From Rhizophagus irregularis (lineage: Eukaryota; Glomeromycota; Glomeromycetes; Glomerales; Glomeraceae), in the NCBI RefSeq assembly GCF_026210795.1, contig NC_089435.1, forward strand, positions 1,798,001 to 1,862,000: a stretch of 64,000 nt of DNA. The letters are read 5' to 3'. Numbering within the stretch: position 1 is the stretch's first letter; each line of letters opens with the position of its first letter. The translations under genes were made by a program, and so were the position numbers. Shown here piece after piece: positions 23,869 to 33,893 of this stretch. The notes under the pieces were generated by a model. That model did no database searches. It was not told where the DNA came from and saw only the letters and a program-made list of their open reading frames with translations.

Positions 23869-26100
23869 TGTGTCATTATAAACATTGAATCTAATTTTAG
23901 AAACTTGATAGAGTTCATTAGTTAGAAACTTGACCGATAATTTAATATTTGTTGAATGTTTATACTTTGTTTTTAATGTTGATTTACAAAGCTTTATATA
24001 TAATTTATTATCTCAATTTGTAATTAATTTATATTCTTTTCATCTCTCTTCTGTTTTTATATATAGATTTAATTAGTTATTTTAAATAAATTTAAAAAAT
24101 TCATAATTCTTTAAAAATCATTTGGAATTAAGAAGTTTGGTTACAATTTGATGATTCTTTTTGATTTTGTGAAATTATACATATTTGTATTAATGTGTAT
24201 TCTTATTATCAGTTATAAATAATATGCTATATCATCACAATAAATATGTATATATGTACAGTTATCTTGTTATACACTTTATTAAACTAACTAATTCAAG
24301 ATTAAAGGCTAAAGAACTGGCCAGGATTATGGACAGTTATGTAACATAAAAAAGTTGACAACGCTTTATTTATTGAATTTGTAAATTATTGTATATTTAT
24401 AATGAAATTGATTTATTCATAAAACTTTAAAATTGGTAATTTAAACTATAAGGTGATATAAAGTTAAAAAAAATTGGTTCTTCATATCAAAATCAAAATT
24501 TACTTTAATTTGACCAGGATTTTTTATTTTTTTAAGAACAAAATTTTTTATCATCTGATTTTTGATTTGCTTTACCGAGTTAGGGTTGATTATTAATTAG
24601 TATTTTGACGTGAGAAACCATTTTATAAAATAGTTATATGGACGAAAGATTTCGTTGCAAATTTTAGTTTATCACGTGATATAACTTTGAGCAATTTTAT
24701 TGGTTAAACATAAAAAAATAAAAAAATTTGGAATTCTCATTCTGCCGGGATATGAGAACCAATTTTTTCACCTAGAATCTTTCTTGTAATAATGCAAACT
24801 GATAATATTCTGGATTTCCTTCCCTATCAATATAGGATTTAATCTCTTAATAAAAGTATTAACTTTAATTCGAATGGAAATGTTATGAACAAAATAAACA
24901 TACACAGATTGTTAATATCAGCTTCAACCTAAAAAAAAATAGAGAATTTTCAATACACATGAGAAATTTTATTACATAGCTGCTAAACCAACCTTACGTC
25001 ATTATAAAAAATAAAATATTATGGTTATAATTTTTTGATCAGTAATTTTTTATTTTCATTTCATGTTTTAATAGTAATTGATTAGTAAAAACGATATATT
25101 ATTGGATGGGAGTAGCTACCAGCGCACAAAAAATTTTTGGAAAGATCTAAAAATCCCAGAAATTGATTTTAGCATCACGTCTGAAAAATTACGGGGTTAA
25201 AAATTTTCACGGATTTATCAACAATCTTTCAGAAAAACTGGCAGAATTTGAATAGAATTTGTGTGCTGCACAGGACTAGGATTGGATCAGTTCCAGACTT
25301 CCAGTAAAGGCCAGTCCTGTATCGGTCTTGGGACCGGCCTTCACAGTCTTCGGTCTGAGATTTGAGGATAACCAGTTCAATCCGTTTCAAACTGATTTCA
25401 CAAAATCCAATAATAACTGAATCGTATATATTTGATAATTCTGGCCAGAATTAAATGTGATCGTCATAAATCTGGCCAAGTTATAATTCCGGCCGGAATT
25501 ACAACCCTTGTGTAACACAATACAAAATTTTAATTATCTATAATAAAATTTTGTGTAACATAACTTACTGGTGGCTAAACTATTTAGCCGTGGTCACGTA
25601 ATTTTAATTTCGTAATTTGGGCTAGTACTATAAAGTTTCAATATCAAACCAGATTGAAAATCCAGTTGCACCTATTTTAAAGTTTAAATGCAAACCGGTT
25701 TTCAGAATATGAATTCAGGTTAAACCAAATTGTCAAAAAATCGGTTGGAACCAATTTTAAACCAGTTGGTGCAACCAGTTCTAAACTCTAGTCCAGACTG
25801 GACCAATTATATAAAATTTACCATTTAATATAAAAATGCTAAATCATATATTATTTAATAAAATTTTCATTTTGAAATATCAAAATTTTCATATGTTGGT
25901 ATTTTGTAATATCAATATCATTTGGTTTCTCATGATGCTTTAAAATGTTAAAGTACATGAAATAAAAATTTTTCATATATACAATTATTTTGTGTTACAT
26001 GATTAGCACAATTTGATAATTTATTTTTTATTTCCATTGCAATTTTTTTTTTTGAAACTTATTTGTTTTTTTTAAAATAAAAATTTAATTTTTTTTCTTT
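23869..26100. other. Intergenic interval with dispersed-repeat pieces
   Basis: No gene recognised. 25270-25800 holds many short related motifs (CCAGTTC, AACCAGTT, GGTTTCA-like), suggesting a decayed repeat. 25440-25510 carries the GGCC-motif dispersed repeat (TCTGGCCAAG, AATTCCGGCCGGAATT). 23900-25100 is AT-rich without structure that I could support. Confidence 0.5.
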
Positions 26101-26395
26101 TTTCTTAGGTATGTATTGGCTTCGACCTTTCGCTTTGAATAGGTAAGTTTTGTTCTTCTTTTGAAACCTTTTTTTTTTAAAAAAAATATTTTTTCTAATG
26201 CTTTTTCACTTTTTTTTAGGTATCTGACTTTCACTTTGGATCAATAAGTTTCAAAATTTTCATTCTTGTTCTTTCAAAACTTTAAAATTTTTTTTTAATA
26301 TTTTTTTTTATTTTTTTTTTAGGTATTGTAAGACCCTTCACTTTAGATCAGTAAGTTTTGAAAGTTTGTTCTTTCGAAATTTTGGTTTTTTTTAA
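26101..26395 (+). repeat. Three tandem exon/intron-like units of about 105 bp
   Basis: A pyrimidine tract ending in AG, then GTAT and a short stretch containing CTT(T/C)CACTTTGGATCA or a variant, then (G/A)TAAGTTT and a TTCTTTCGAAA-like region, occurs three times with acceptors at 26107, 26218 and 26321. The units look like a micro-exon of about 30 nt plus an intron, repeated in tandem. The stretch at 5999-6048 has a similar layout. No open frame links them convincingly. Confidence 0.55.
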
Positions 26396-26914
26396 AAAAA
26401 GATTCTTTTTAAGATCCGATTCGTATATAATCAGTAGTGCGTTACTATATAAATTCGGGGCAGAGTTATTATGAAAATAGCAAAATTGAGTAGGACAAAC
26501 TTGGGGGTTCTGGGACAGCAGCTATCACATAGGTCTAACCATAATTTAGTGTACCCCCAGACTACCTAGCCTTGTTTTCTGATATGATAACACTATACCT
26601 GTTTTTCTATTCCCAGACCACCTCACCTTGATTCTTGATATATTATTACTTGATAGCTAAAAAGAACCTCCCAAGCGTTGTAAATAAGATTAAAATCATA
26701 TATTCCTAGGCATTATTACCACGCATGGATCCATTCCAGGGTATCATAATTTTATGCTATATCAGATTGCCTTTATAAGTGCCAAAAATATGAAGGACAC
26801 AAAGTGTCTGTAATACCGATGGCAGGATTCAGCAATCCATTGTGGCATACTATTTTTATGATACTCTAAAATGGATTCATTTGATGATTTAAGCCATTCA
26901 TGCTCTAACCAAAA

Positions 26915-27345
26915 ATTTTTAACAGGAAGGCAACTAGATATGTTTTAAAGCTTTTCCTGCTATATGAAAAAATCTGGGACAACAGATCTAACCAAAAGTC
27001 TAACCAAAAATCTAACCCAGGTCTAACCAAAAATGTATAGCAGGAAGGTAACTAGACATATTGTAAAGCTTCCCCTGCTATACGAAAAAATCTGGGACAG
27101 CAAAGTCTAACTAAAAATCCAACCCAGGTCTAACCAAAAAATGTATAGCAGGAAGGCAACTAGACATATTGTAAAGCTTTTCCTGCAATACGAAAAAATC
27201 TGGGACAACAGGTCTAACCAAAAGTCTAACCAAAAATCTGACCCAGGTCTAACCAAAAAATATATAGCAGGAAGACAACTAGACATATTGTAAAGCTTCC
27301 CCTGCAATAAGAAAAAATCTGGGACAATTAAGTCTAACCAAAATT
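26915..27345. repeat. Tandem repeat, four units of about 112 bp
   Basis: Units starting near 26917, 27020, 27132 and 27249 share AGCAGGAAGGCAACTAGACA, ATTGTAAAGCTT, CCTGC(T/A)ATA(C/T)GAAAAAATC, TGGGACA and a run of AACCAAAAATCTAACCC-like motifs. The minus-strand open frame that runs through it is made of the repeat and is not a gene. It immediately precedes the transposon-related cluster and may be a terminal or subterminal repeat of that element. Confidence 0.8.
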
Positions 27346-27350
27346 TAACC

Positions 27351-27586
27351 CTAATCATAAATTGCTCTGATTCTTTGACGAAGCCTATTTTCATACCAAT
27401 TTTGATAGTAACTCCCAATATGAGATTGACATCGACCACTAGATGAACCTGTAGGTTTACCACATACAGCACAAGGAAAGTGTGATTTTGTCTTCCAATG
27501 AATGCGACAACCTTCTGGCCTCACACAAGGATGACCACAAGGCTTCCTGTGTTATGTAAATATTCACAAGTATATTCTCCAATCAT
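27351..27586 (-). pseudogene. Cys/His-rich small protein, probably frameshifted
   Basis: Reading on the minus strand, MIGEYTCEYLHN starts at 27586. After a one-base frame change the sequence continues KPCGHPCVRPEGCRIHWK and SHFPCAVCGKP up to a stop at 27351-27353. The spacing of CxxxC, C, H and CxxC suggests a zinc-binding domain. It lies beside the integrase and the 27639 frame and so may be a small DNA-binding protein of the same mobile element. No specific family was recognised. Confidence 0.45.
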
Positions 27587-27638
27587 TTTTATTAAGTATA
27601 AATAAGTTAAATTAAAAAAAACTTTATATAATATAAAA

Positions 27639-27989
27639 ATGTCTACCCAAGCTATACCAGCTAAGCCAACATACCGTGAAATTGAATCAGCTCTAATTGC
27701 TGTAATTAAAGCAGGCATCCTTTACAAGAAACCAAAGGATGGAAAATTCATGTTATGTTACAAACAAAGGATAATCAACTTGCGTCAAGCAGAAGAACCA
27801 GAAAATTTTGTTCTTGAAACAGCACAATCTATTCTACCTAATGAGACAAAGTATCAGCAAATCTTGGAAAATTATAAGACCTGGTATAGCAGAGAGCCAA
27901 AACTTTTGTCTGCTATTAATAAGCTATACAGGTTATACTATGAATTGGCAAAAGACTACTTCCTCACAGACTCCTATCTTAATTCGTAA
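27639..27989 (+). CDS. Hypothetical 116-aa protein of the transposon cluster
   Basis: An ATG-initiated frame without introns, with balanced codon composition (more G+C than its surroundings). It includes PAKPTYREIESALIAVIKA, QRIINLRQAEEPENFVLE and a helical, basic/aromatic C-terminal half. No signal peptide or membrane segment is visible. Its 3' end overlaps the 3' end of the opposite-strand integrase by 11 bp, so the two are convergent, as in compact mobile elements. No family was recognised. Confidence 0.5.
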   Translation: MSTQAIPAKPTYREIESALIAVIKAGILYKKPKDGKFMLCYKQRIINLRQAEEPENFVLETAQSILPNETKYQQILENYKTWYSREPKLLSAINKLYRLYYELAKDYFLTDSYLNS

Positions 27990-29088
27990 GTACCCATTGT
28001 GGTGGAAGTTCTGTATCATCTGGTATAACCAAAAGTTCTTCCCTCACAAAGGATCTCTCTAATTCTTTACCATCATCATCAGTAAGCCAGTATAAAACTG
28101 GTTGATTTTTCTGTGTTAAAGACATATGGATATGATAAATCTTAGGTGACCAATTCATATCTCCTGCTCGACGTCTTCCACCTTCCAGATCATTTGGTTC
28201 AAGTAAGTACCTTACACTTATATCAGGTGGTAGTTTTTCCTCTTCATACCCAACAGGTCCATCATGAGAATAAGAAGATCTGGAAGACACTTGTGATTTT
28301 TTTATAGCTACAGCAGGAGATATACCAAGTTGTTGGGTCACTGAGTTATTTATACTTTCTACAGCAATAGGTAAATTTTTTACCCAGACTCGAGATCTCA
28401 TTTTACCTAAAGTTAGTAAGTCAGATGCATCTTGAGAGGGAAATAGTTTCTCAACCAAGGTACGATTATATCACTCCACAATGCCAACAGTACGCTTAGA
28501 CTTGGCCTTCTGAATTTTTACACCATGGGAAGTCATCAGCTTTTCACACTTACCTTTAAACTCTGAACCCCTATCTGTAATCAATAATTTTGACCAAGTG
28601 AGTGGACATGTTGTATCATCATATACCTTTTCAAAAGCCCGAGCAATAGTATGAGAAGTTAGGATTCCCTGTCAATCTTTAACACTGGTTGAACCTATGG
28701 GAATACTTCCTTTATACTTTGATGCTATATCAACTATATTGAGACAGAAAAGATAAGTCACATGTCCAATCTTGTCATATGGCATATACAAAATGTCAGC
28801 TTGATGAACTTCATTGAGAACTTGTATAGAACTGAAACTTACTTGAGGGATAAATCGGGGACGAGGTTTGTGGACTTGATGTACTGCCTGTCTTTCAAGC
28901 CAATCCTGCACTTCATCTAAGGTGAAATCATGTCCAGCATTTTGTGATGTCTCATACAATTTTTTGGCAGTCCTCTGATATCCAGATGGTTTGTGGAATA
29001 TTCTGCGTAAAGTCAAAGTCACCTCCACATTTTGTGCTTCATCAGAATCTATCGGAATAATAGGAATCAATGGGAGTTGAACAGGCAT
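27979..29088 (-). pseudogene. DDE integrase (rve-type) with two in-frame stops
   Basis: A single frame of 370 codons from an ATG at 29088 to a TAA at 27979 is interrupted only by TGA codons at 28672-28674 and 28471-28473. It contains an N-terminal helical region (IFHKPSGYQRTAKKLYET, DEVQDWLERQAVHQVH), the integrase core with acidic residues in HQADILYMPY, ITDRGSEFKG and TVGIVE, the usual spacing of a DDE retroviral-type integrase, and a C-terminal region ending PVLYWLTDDDGKELERSF that recalls the chromodomain-like end of transposon integrases. The second stop falls where an Arg is expected in the ERYNRTL-like motif next to the catalytic Glu. A strand-transfer enzyme of a Polinton/Ginger-like or LTR-type element is plausible. 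As read, it is inactive. Confidence 0.75.
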
Positions 29089-29091
29089 ATC

Positions 29092-29421
29092 TTGACCTAT
29101 TAAATAGCAACTTTGATTTGCACAAACAGCTAGTTCAAGAGGAAACAAATAATATTTCCAATAAAGAGAAAATCCATAAACTCACAAAGGAAATAGAAGC
29201 ATGTGAACGATACATTTCCTACCTCGAAAAAAATCTTGTCTCACATGAGGATGAGATTGATCAGTTAAAAGCAGAGTGTCAGTCCACTTTAGTTGAACTT
29301 GGAAAGTATCGAGATCACTTAGAGTTAAAGGAAGAGGCACTTGTTGCCTAATTCAGCTTTGGTAGAAAGGCTCTGGTCAAACATGGGATTTTTACATTCA
29401 AAACGTCAAAATTGGCTTGAT
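29092..29421 (+). pseudogene. Coiled-coil protein fragment with frameshift
   Basis: A plus-strand frame covers 29092-29351 and reads as a long amphipathic coiled coil (NNISNKEKIHKLTKEIEACE, DEIDQLKAECQSTLVELGK). It ends at a TAA, but the sequence continues in the next frame at 29347-29421 with SALVERLWSNMGFLHSKRQN up to a possible GTATGT donor at 29422. That suggests one gene with a one-base indel. Its 5' part runs into the integrase start, so the junction is probably a rearrangement. The downstream piece alone could also recall a hAT C-terminus. The function is unknown. Confidence 0.45.
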
Positions 29422-29806
29422 GTATGTAAAAAATAATTTATAATTTAATTGTTTAATTCATATAAATTAATTTAAATTTTATTTTAAGTGTATAAGAACT
29501 GACCTCTAACAATATGAATATTAAACATAACAAAAATAACGGTGTTTCCAAAACATGTATTGTATACTTGGCGTTGTATGTATTGTATATTGATTTTTTC
29601 TGTTTGTATGAAATGTATAGTTTGTTTTATATCCATACATGTATAAATATCGTATACTATGTATGGATTACATATTTTATATTTTATTATACATGTATAA
29701 ATTATTGTACTTAATTGTAATTTTTTTAAATCGGAATTTTGCAAAAATAAACCTTTTATTATCAATAAATTTTAATATTCAATATACTAATTACATATTA
29801 AGTATA
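29422..29806. other. AT-rich spacer
   Basis: Only short overlapping open frames on both strands, made of TAT/ATA-rich sequence with several ATGTAT/ATACAT repeats. I see no gene or defined repeat. Confidence 0.5.
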
Positions 29807-32800
29807 TTAAGTTCTTTTACGCAATTTAAGATTTTCCAACTCTAATTTTTCGATTTCTGCTTGGGCTTTACGATCTGCTGTTCGCCTTTCAGCTAATTTC
29901 ATTTTTCGTTCTTCAATCTCTAGCTTTATAATTTCTTGCTCTTCATTACTGCTATCAATATCAATTTTAGTTTTATTCGTTTGTTTTGTTTTTGAATTAT
30001 TTTCACTTGTAGTTTCTTGTTCGTCATTACTGTCGTCTATGTCAATTTTAATTTTTTTTGATTTCAAATTATTTTCACTTGTAGTATTCTTTCTTTTTCC
30101 TCTTTTTGGTTGTTCTCTATTTGTTATATCCTGCATTGGTACTATTTTAATATAATTAAATGAGATTAATTAATTAATTAATAATTAGATGAAATTTAAT
30201 TTAATGTACTTTTATAATAAATAGCCTACTTTTTGATTCTTCTGATGTATCCTTTTGGCTTTTTTATTAGCATTAGTATCTATTAAAGTAATGTATTTTA
30301 GAATAAATAATTTAATTACAATTATTACTTTATAATTACTTGCCTTTTCGTGACATAGCTTTTGCTTTTCGTTTAATTTCACTTTTATTTCTTCTGGTAT
30401 ATGGAACACCAAATTTATCATTAATTTCAGCTATCTTAAAAAGTCTTTCATCAAGTCGTCTACCTCTAAAAATGGTTTAAAAAAAAATTAAAAATTAAAA
30501 AAAAAAAATTGATTTTAAATTTAGTGCTATAATTAACCTCATAATTGCTGTAAGAAGCTTCAATTGCTTTCCCTCTCGATTGGCTTGAGCATGAGCTGCT
30601 TCGGCTATATTTGTGTTATTTCCATGACGATCCCAAATTTCATTTTCCATATTTGAGTTATATTTATTTAAAGACGCCAAAACATAGGGTTGGCGATAAT
30701 ATTGAACCCAATCTATTATATGAATAATTATCATAAGAATAAAATTAAAAATTAAAATTACAATTAATAAAAAAAATATTAATTATCATTTACCTATTAT
30801 ACGTTTATTATCATATAACTCTAATTTTTTAAAGCATTCGTGAACTTCTTCGACACTAGATCTGGTTGGAATTGATTTTGCTAATAGATGTACTTCATTA
30901 TCAAATTTTTTAGCTATTAAATTACTAAAAAAAAAATATATTAAAATTTCATAATTTTAAATATTTTATAATAATTCTAAAAGTGTTCTTACCGATTAAA
31001 ATGGACAAAACATGATTTAAAAATATATGTCAAATGCTCTTCCCAATTTCTACTAGGATCTCTTTTTTCTAAAGCCAATCCCAGACCCTTTGCTTGTCCA
31101 GGATCAAGATCTCCAAGTATGCATTCCCAACCTGTTCCATCAATATGATAAAATTTTACAGGCTTTTCACTTAAATTTTCAATTACTTCAAAAAGCTGAG
31201 TAAATAAACGTTGATACGCGTTAGCTGTAAATATGTTAGTATAAATACGACAATAGGACAATACTAAAAAAAATTAATGTTAATTATTTTTATAAAAATA
31301 TAATGATATAAGCATATACTATAATTTAATTAATATATTTACTTAATTTGTGCATTTCATCATAAGAGTTAACTTCGAATTCATTAATATCCCCCTGTAC
31401 TCTTTTAAATGTTAAGTCAATTTGAAAGCACTTTAAATTTTGTAATGCTTTTGCTTGAAAATCAAGCATACATAAAATCAAAGTTTGTCCATCCTCAAAT
31501 TGCTCTATAATAAAAGATAATAATAAATTATAATTTCATATAACAAATCTCAGTAAAATGTAATACAAAAATTAAATATACAGTAATGCTTACCTATACG
31601 ACGTACATAGTTATGCATATCAAATTTCTTGCACTGAACACTATGCATAACACCCAAATTTCCCTGTCCATAGGGATGCATATTCTTGTAACATTTAGCA
31701 ACAAGTGTCCTAAGTTTATCTACATTATTTAATGATGCATGCACCTCTGATAAAGTATCTTTATCAAAGGTTGCATTAATGCTGTTATTTTCTATTTAAA
31801 TAAAATATAGTATAAAATTGTTAGTATTTTAGTATTAAATTATGTAATTACTTTTTTAAAAAAAAACTTACTTGCTATAATTGAGCGTGGAGTTACACTA
31901 TCATCTGAAGTAATAATATTTTGAATCATTGTTTGTAATTCATCTCTAATGCCTACTGGTGTGCATTCTGGTGGTGGTGGTGGGTGGTTATGTGTACCTA
32001 TGCATACTAATGCAATATAAGGACATGCGGCTAAATCATATGGAATGAATTTAATAAACTGCACATTGCATGTTCGTTCAACTATAGTTCCTTGTACGAC
32101 TTGATTATCTTTAACATGTGGAAACTCTTAACAAAAATAAAAAATAATTTTAGTCATTATATATTTATTATGTTTAATTTTTTATATCAAAATTTAATTA
32201 ATTTACTAACCACATGATTTTATTCTTGAGGCTCATGGAACCAAGGTACAGCATTGGTTTTCCTTATCATCTACATCAATCTGAATTTATACAATTAATA
32301 GTATTTAGTAATATGTAAATTAAATAAATAATTGTAGAGTAATACTTACATCTCGTCCTTGAAAAAGATCTCGCAATAATTCCAAATCAATTTCTTCTTG
32401 GACTTTAATGTATCGATGCCATTTTTCTCCTCTAATCCATTTGTCACATCCAATAAAAAACTCTTCGCCTCCATTTTTAATAATTCTTCTTAATTTTGCT
32501 TGGCCATTGCAAAATTGATTATTTACTTTATATTTACAGGTCGTTAATTAGGCAGCAAGATAAAAACTAATTTAAATATATATAAACTGATTAATATTAA
32601 CAAATAAAAATAATTAACATAAAGCAAATATTAATAAACTTACGTATAAGTTTTAACTTTTTTATTATTATTATATTTATGTTGATTTAATTTAATAAAT
32701 GTTTCTGATTCCATATCAACTTCATTATGCTGCTCATTAATAAAATTTGGATCGGCAAAAGAACAATGTTTGATCCCTTGGCACTTTCGCACATCCTTTT

Positions 32801-33284
32801 TTACTGACACTCCAAGATAAGGACAATTTTGTATTGTAGTTGATCCACCTGTTCCATTATTAGAATACTGAATCTAATATGATAATAAATTAAATAAAGT
32901 AGCAAAGTAAAATAATTTTAATGATGAAAAATATTTACATCATTAAAACAGGCCATTGGATTTGCCCAGCCAGTAATATTGAATATTGTGGCCACTCCTT
33001 GTGGTGAAGTTTTTGGATATTCAATCGGAAGAGCTGAATGTATAACTTCTGGAACTGAGAGATATTTTGTAAAAAATGCTATTGGTTCCTCATTTTCATT
33101 AAAATTCCAAATAAAAATTAAAAGTTATTTAAATAATTATATTAAACCTTAATAATATCAAATTAGTAAAAAAGGACAAAAAGTAAACCTGTTCATCTTT
33201 TTCAGAATATTCATCTTCAGATATAGTTTCACCATCAGATATAGTCTCAATATCTGAGAGAATAATTGGATTTATTTTGGACAT
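29807..33284 (-). pseudogene. MULE-like transposase gene, multi-exon, disrupted
   Basis: The gene starts at 33284 (MSKINPIILSDIETISDGE) and ends with a coiled-coil tail at 29807. Recognisable exons, in order, lie near 33284-33189, 33110-32940, 32875-32642, 32560-32354, 32270-32218, 32126-31872, 31794-31594, 31507-31345, 31265-30993, 30926-30793, 30719-30540, 30474-30345 and 30140-29807. Landmarks are a Cys motif region (CPYLGVSVKKDVRKCQGIKH), a THNHPPPPP motif, the block HPYGQGNLGV, an acidic residue in QIDLTFKRV, HIDGTGWECILGDLDPGQAK, and LTYIFKSCFVHFNR. Together these resemble the DDE core and final CxxH of Mutator-like transposases. A TAA interrupts the fourth exon soon after its start, and a TGA/frame change interrupts the fifth, so the copy is inactive. 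Introns persist, so it is not a processed copy. Confidence 0.7.
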
Positions 33285-33339
33285 AGTAATAAACGCATTG
33301 TAAATATTAGAAAAAAAAAATAGAAAAGAAAAGCAAACT

Positions 33340-33478
33340 ACAATAATACTGCGCGTTTAAATTGTTATTATTATTATATAAAAGTGAAGCACAATGAGAC
33401 TGCGCGTTAATTGTTATTATTATATAAAAGTGAAGCACAATAAGATTGCGTGTTAATTGTTTTATTATTACTATATAA
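33340..33478. repeat. Short tandem repeat, about 50-bp unit, three copies
   Basis: CTGCGCGTTTAAATTGTTAT, CTGCGCGTTAATTGTTATTA and TTGCGTGTTAATTGTTTTAT start successive units at about 33348, 33400 and 33446. The first two are followed by TATATAAAAGTGAAGCACAA and the third by a truncated end. It lies 5' of the MULE-like gene and 3' of the Sel1/kinase gene. Confidence 0.7.
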
Positions 33479-33893
33479 ATTATGTAATAAATCAAATAAA
33501 TCATGTAAAAAAACCTGATATAGATAATTTACATAATGCTTTATTATTTTTTTTCCAAAAAAAAAAGTTAAATTTAGTAACAGTAATTGTGTGTAAGTTA
33601 CTATATTTCCATATTTATTAAACAATACATGAAATTGCTACACTTGTTATACAATACAGACATAACTAACTTTACACTTTACACTGAACCATACATTACA
33701 TACGTTGAAAAATTATAATATACTATACATACAGTGTTAATTATACACTACATGTTTGCTATATACCCCAAAAATAAAATTAATATAAATAAAGATTATT
33801 TCAATAATTATTATATCTGTATTTAAAATATTAAAAATTGAAATACAATAACTGACAAATAGTTCAACAAATAAAGAATAAATAATAGAATTA

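Noticed and set aside
27107-27472. 121-aa minus-strand open frame
   Set aside because: Made of the 112-bp tandem repeat and reflects its periodicity. The Cys-rich frame at 27351-27586 explains the right part better.
29347-29421. hAT transposase C-terminus
   Set aside because: The ERLWSNMGFLHSKRQNWL text is suggestive, but it fits better as the frameshifted continuation of the coiled-coil frame immediately upstream. Kept only as an alternative.
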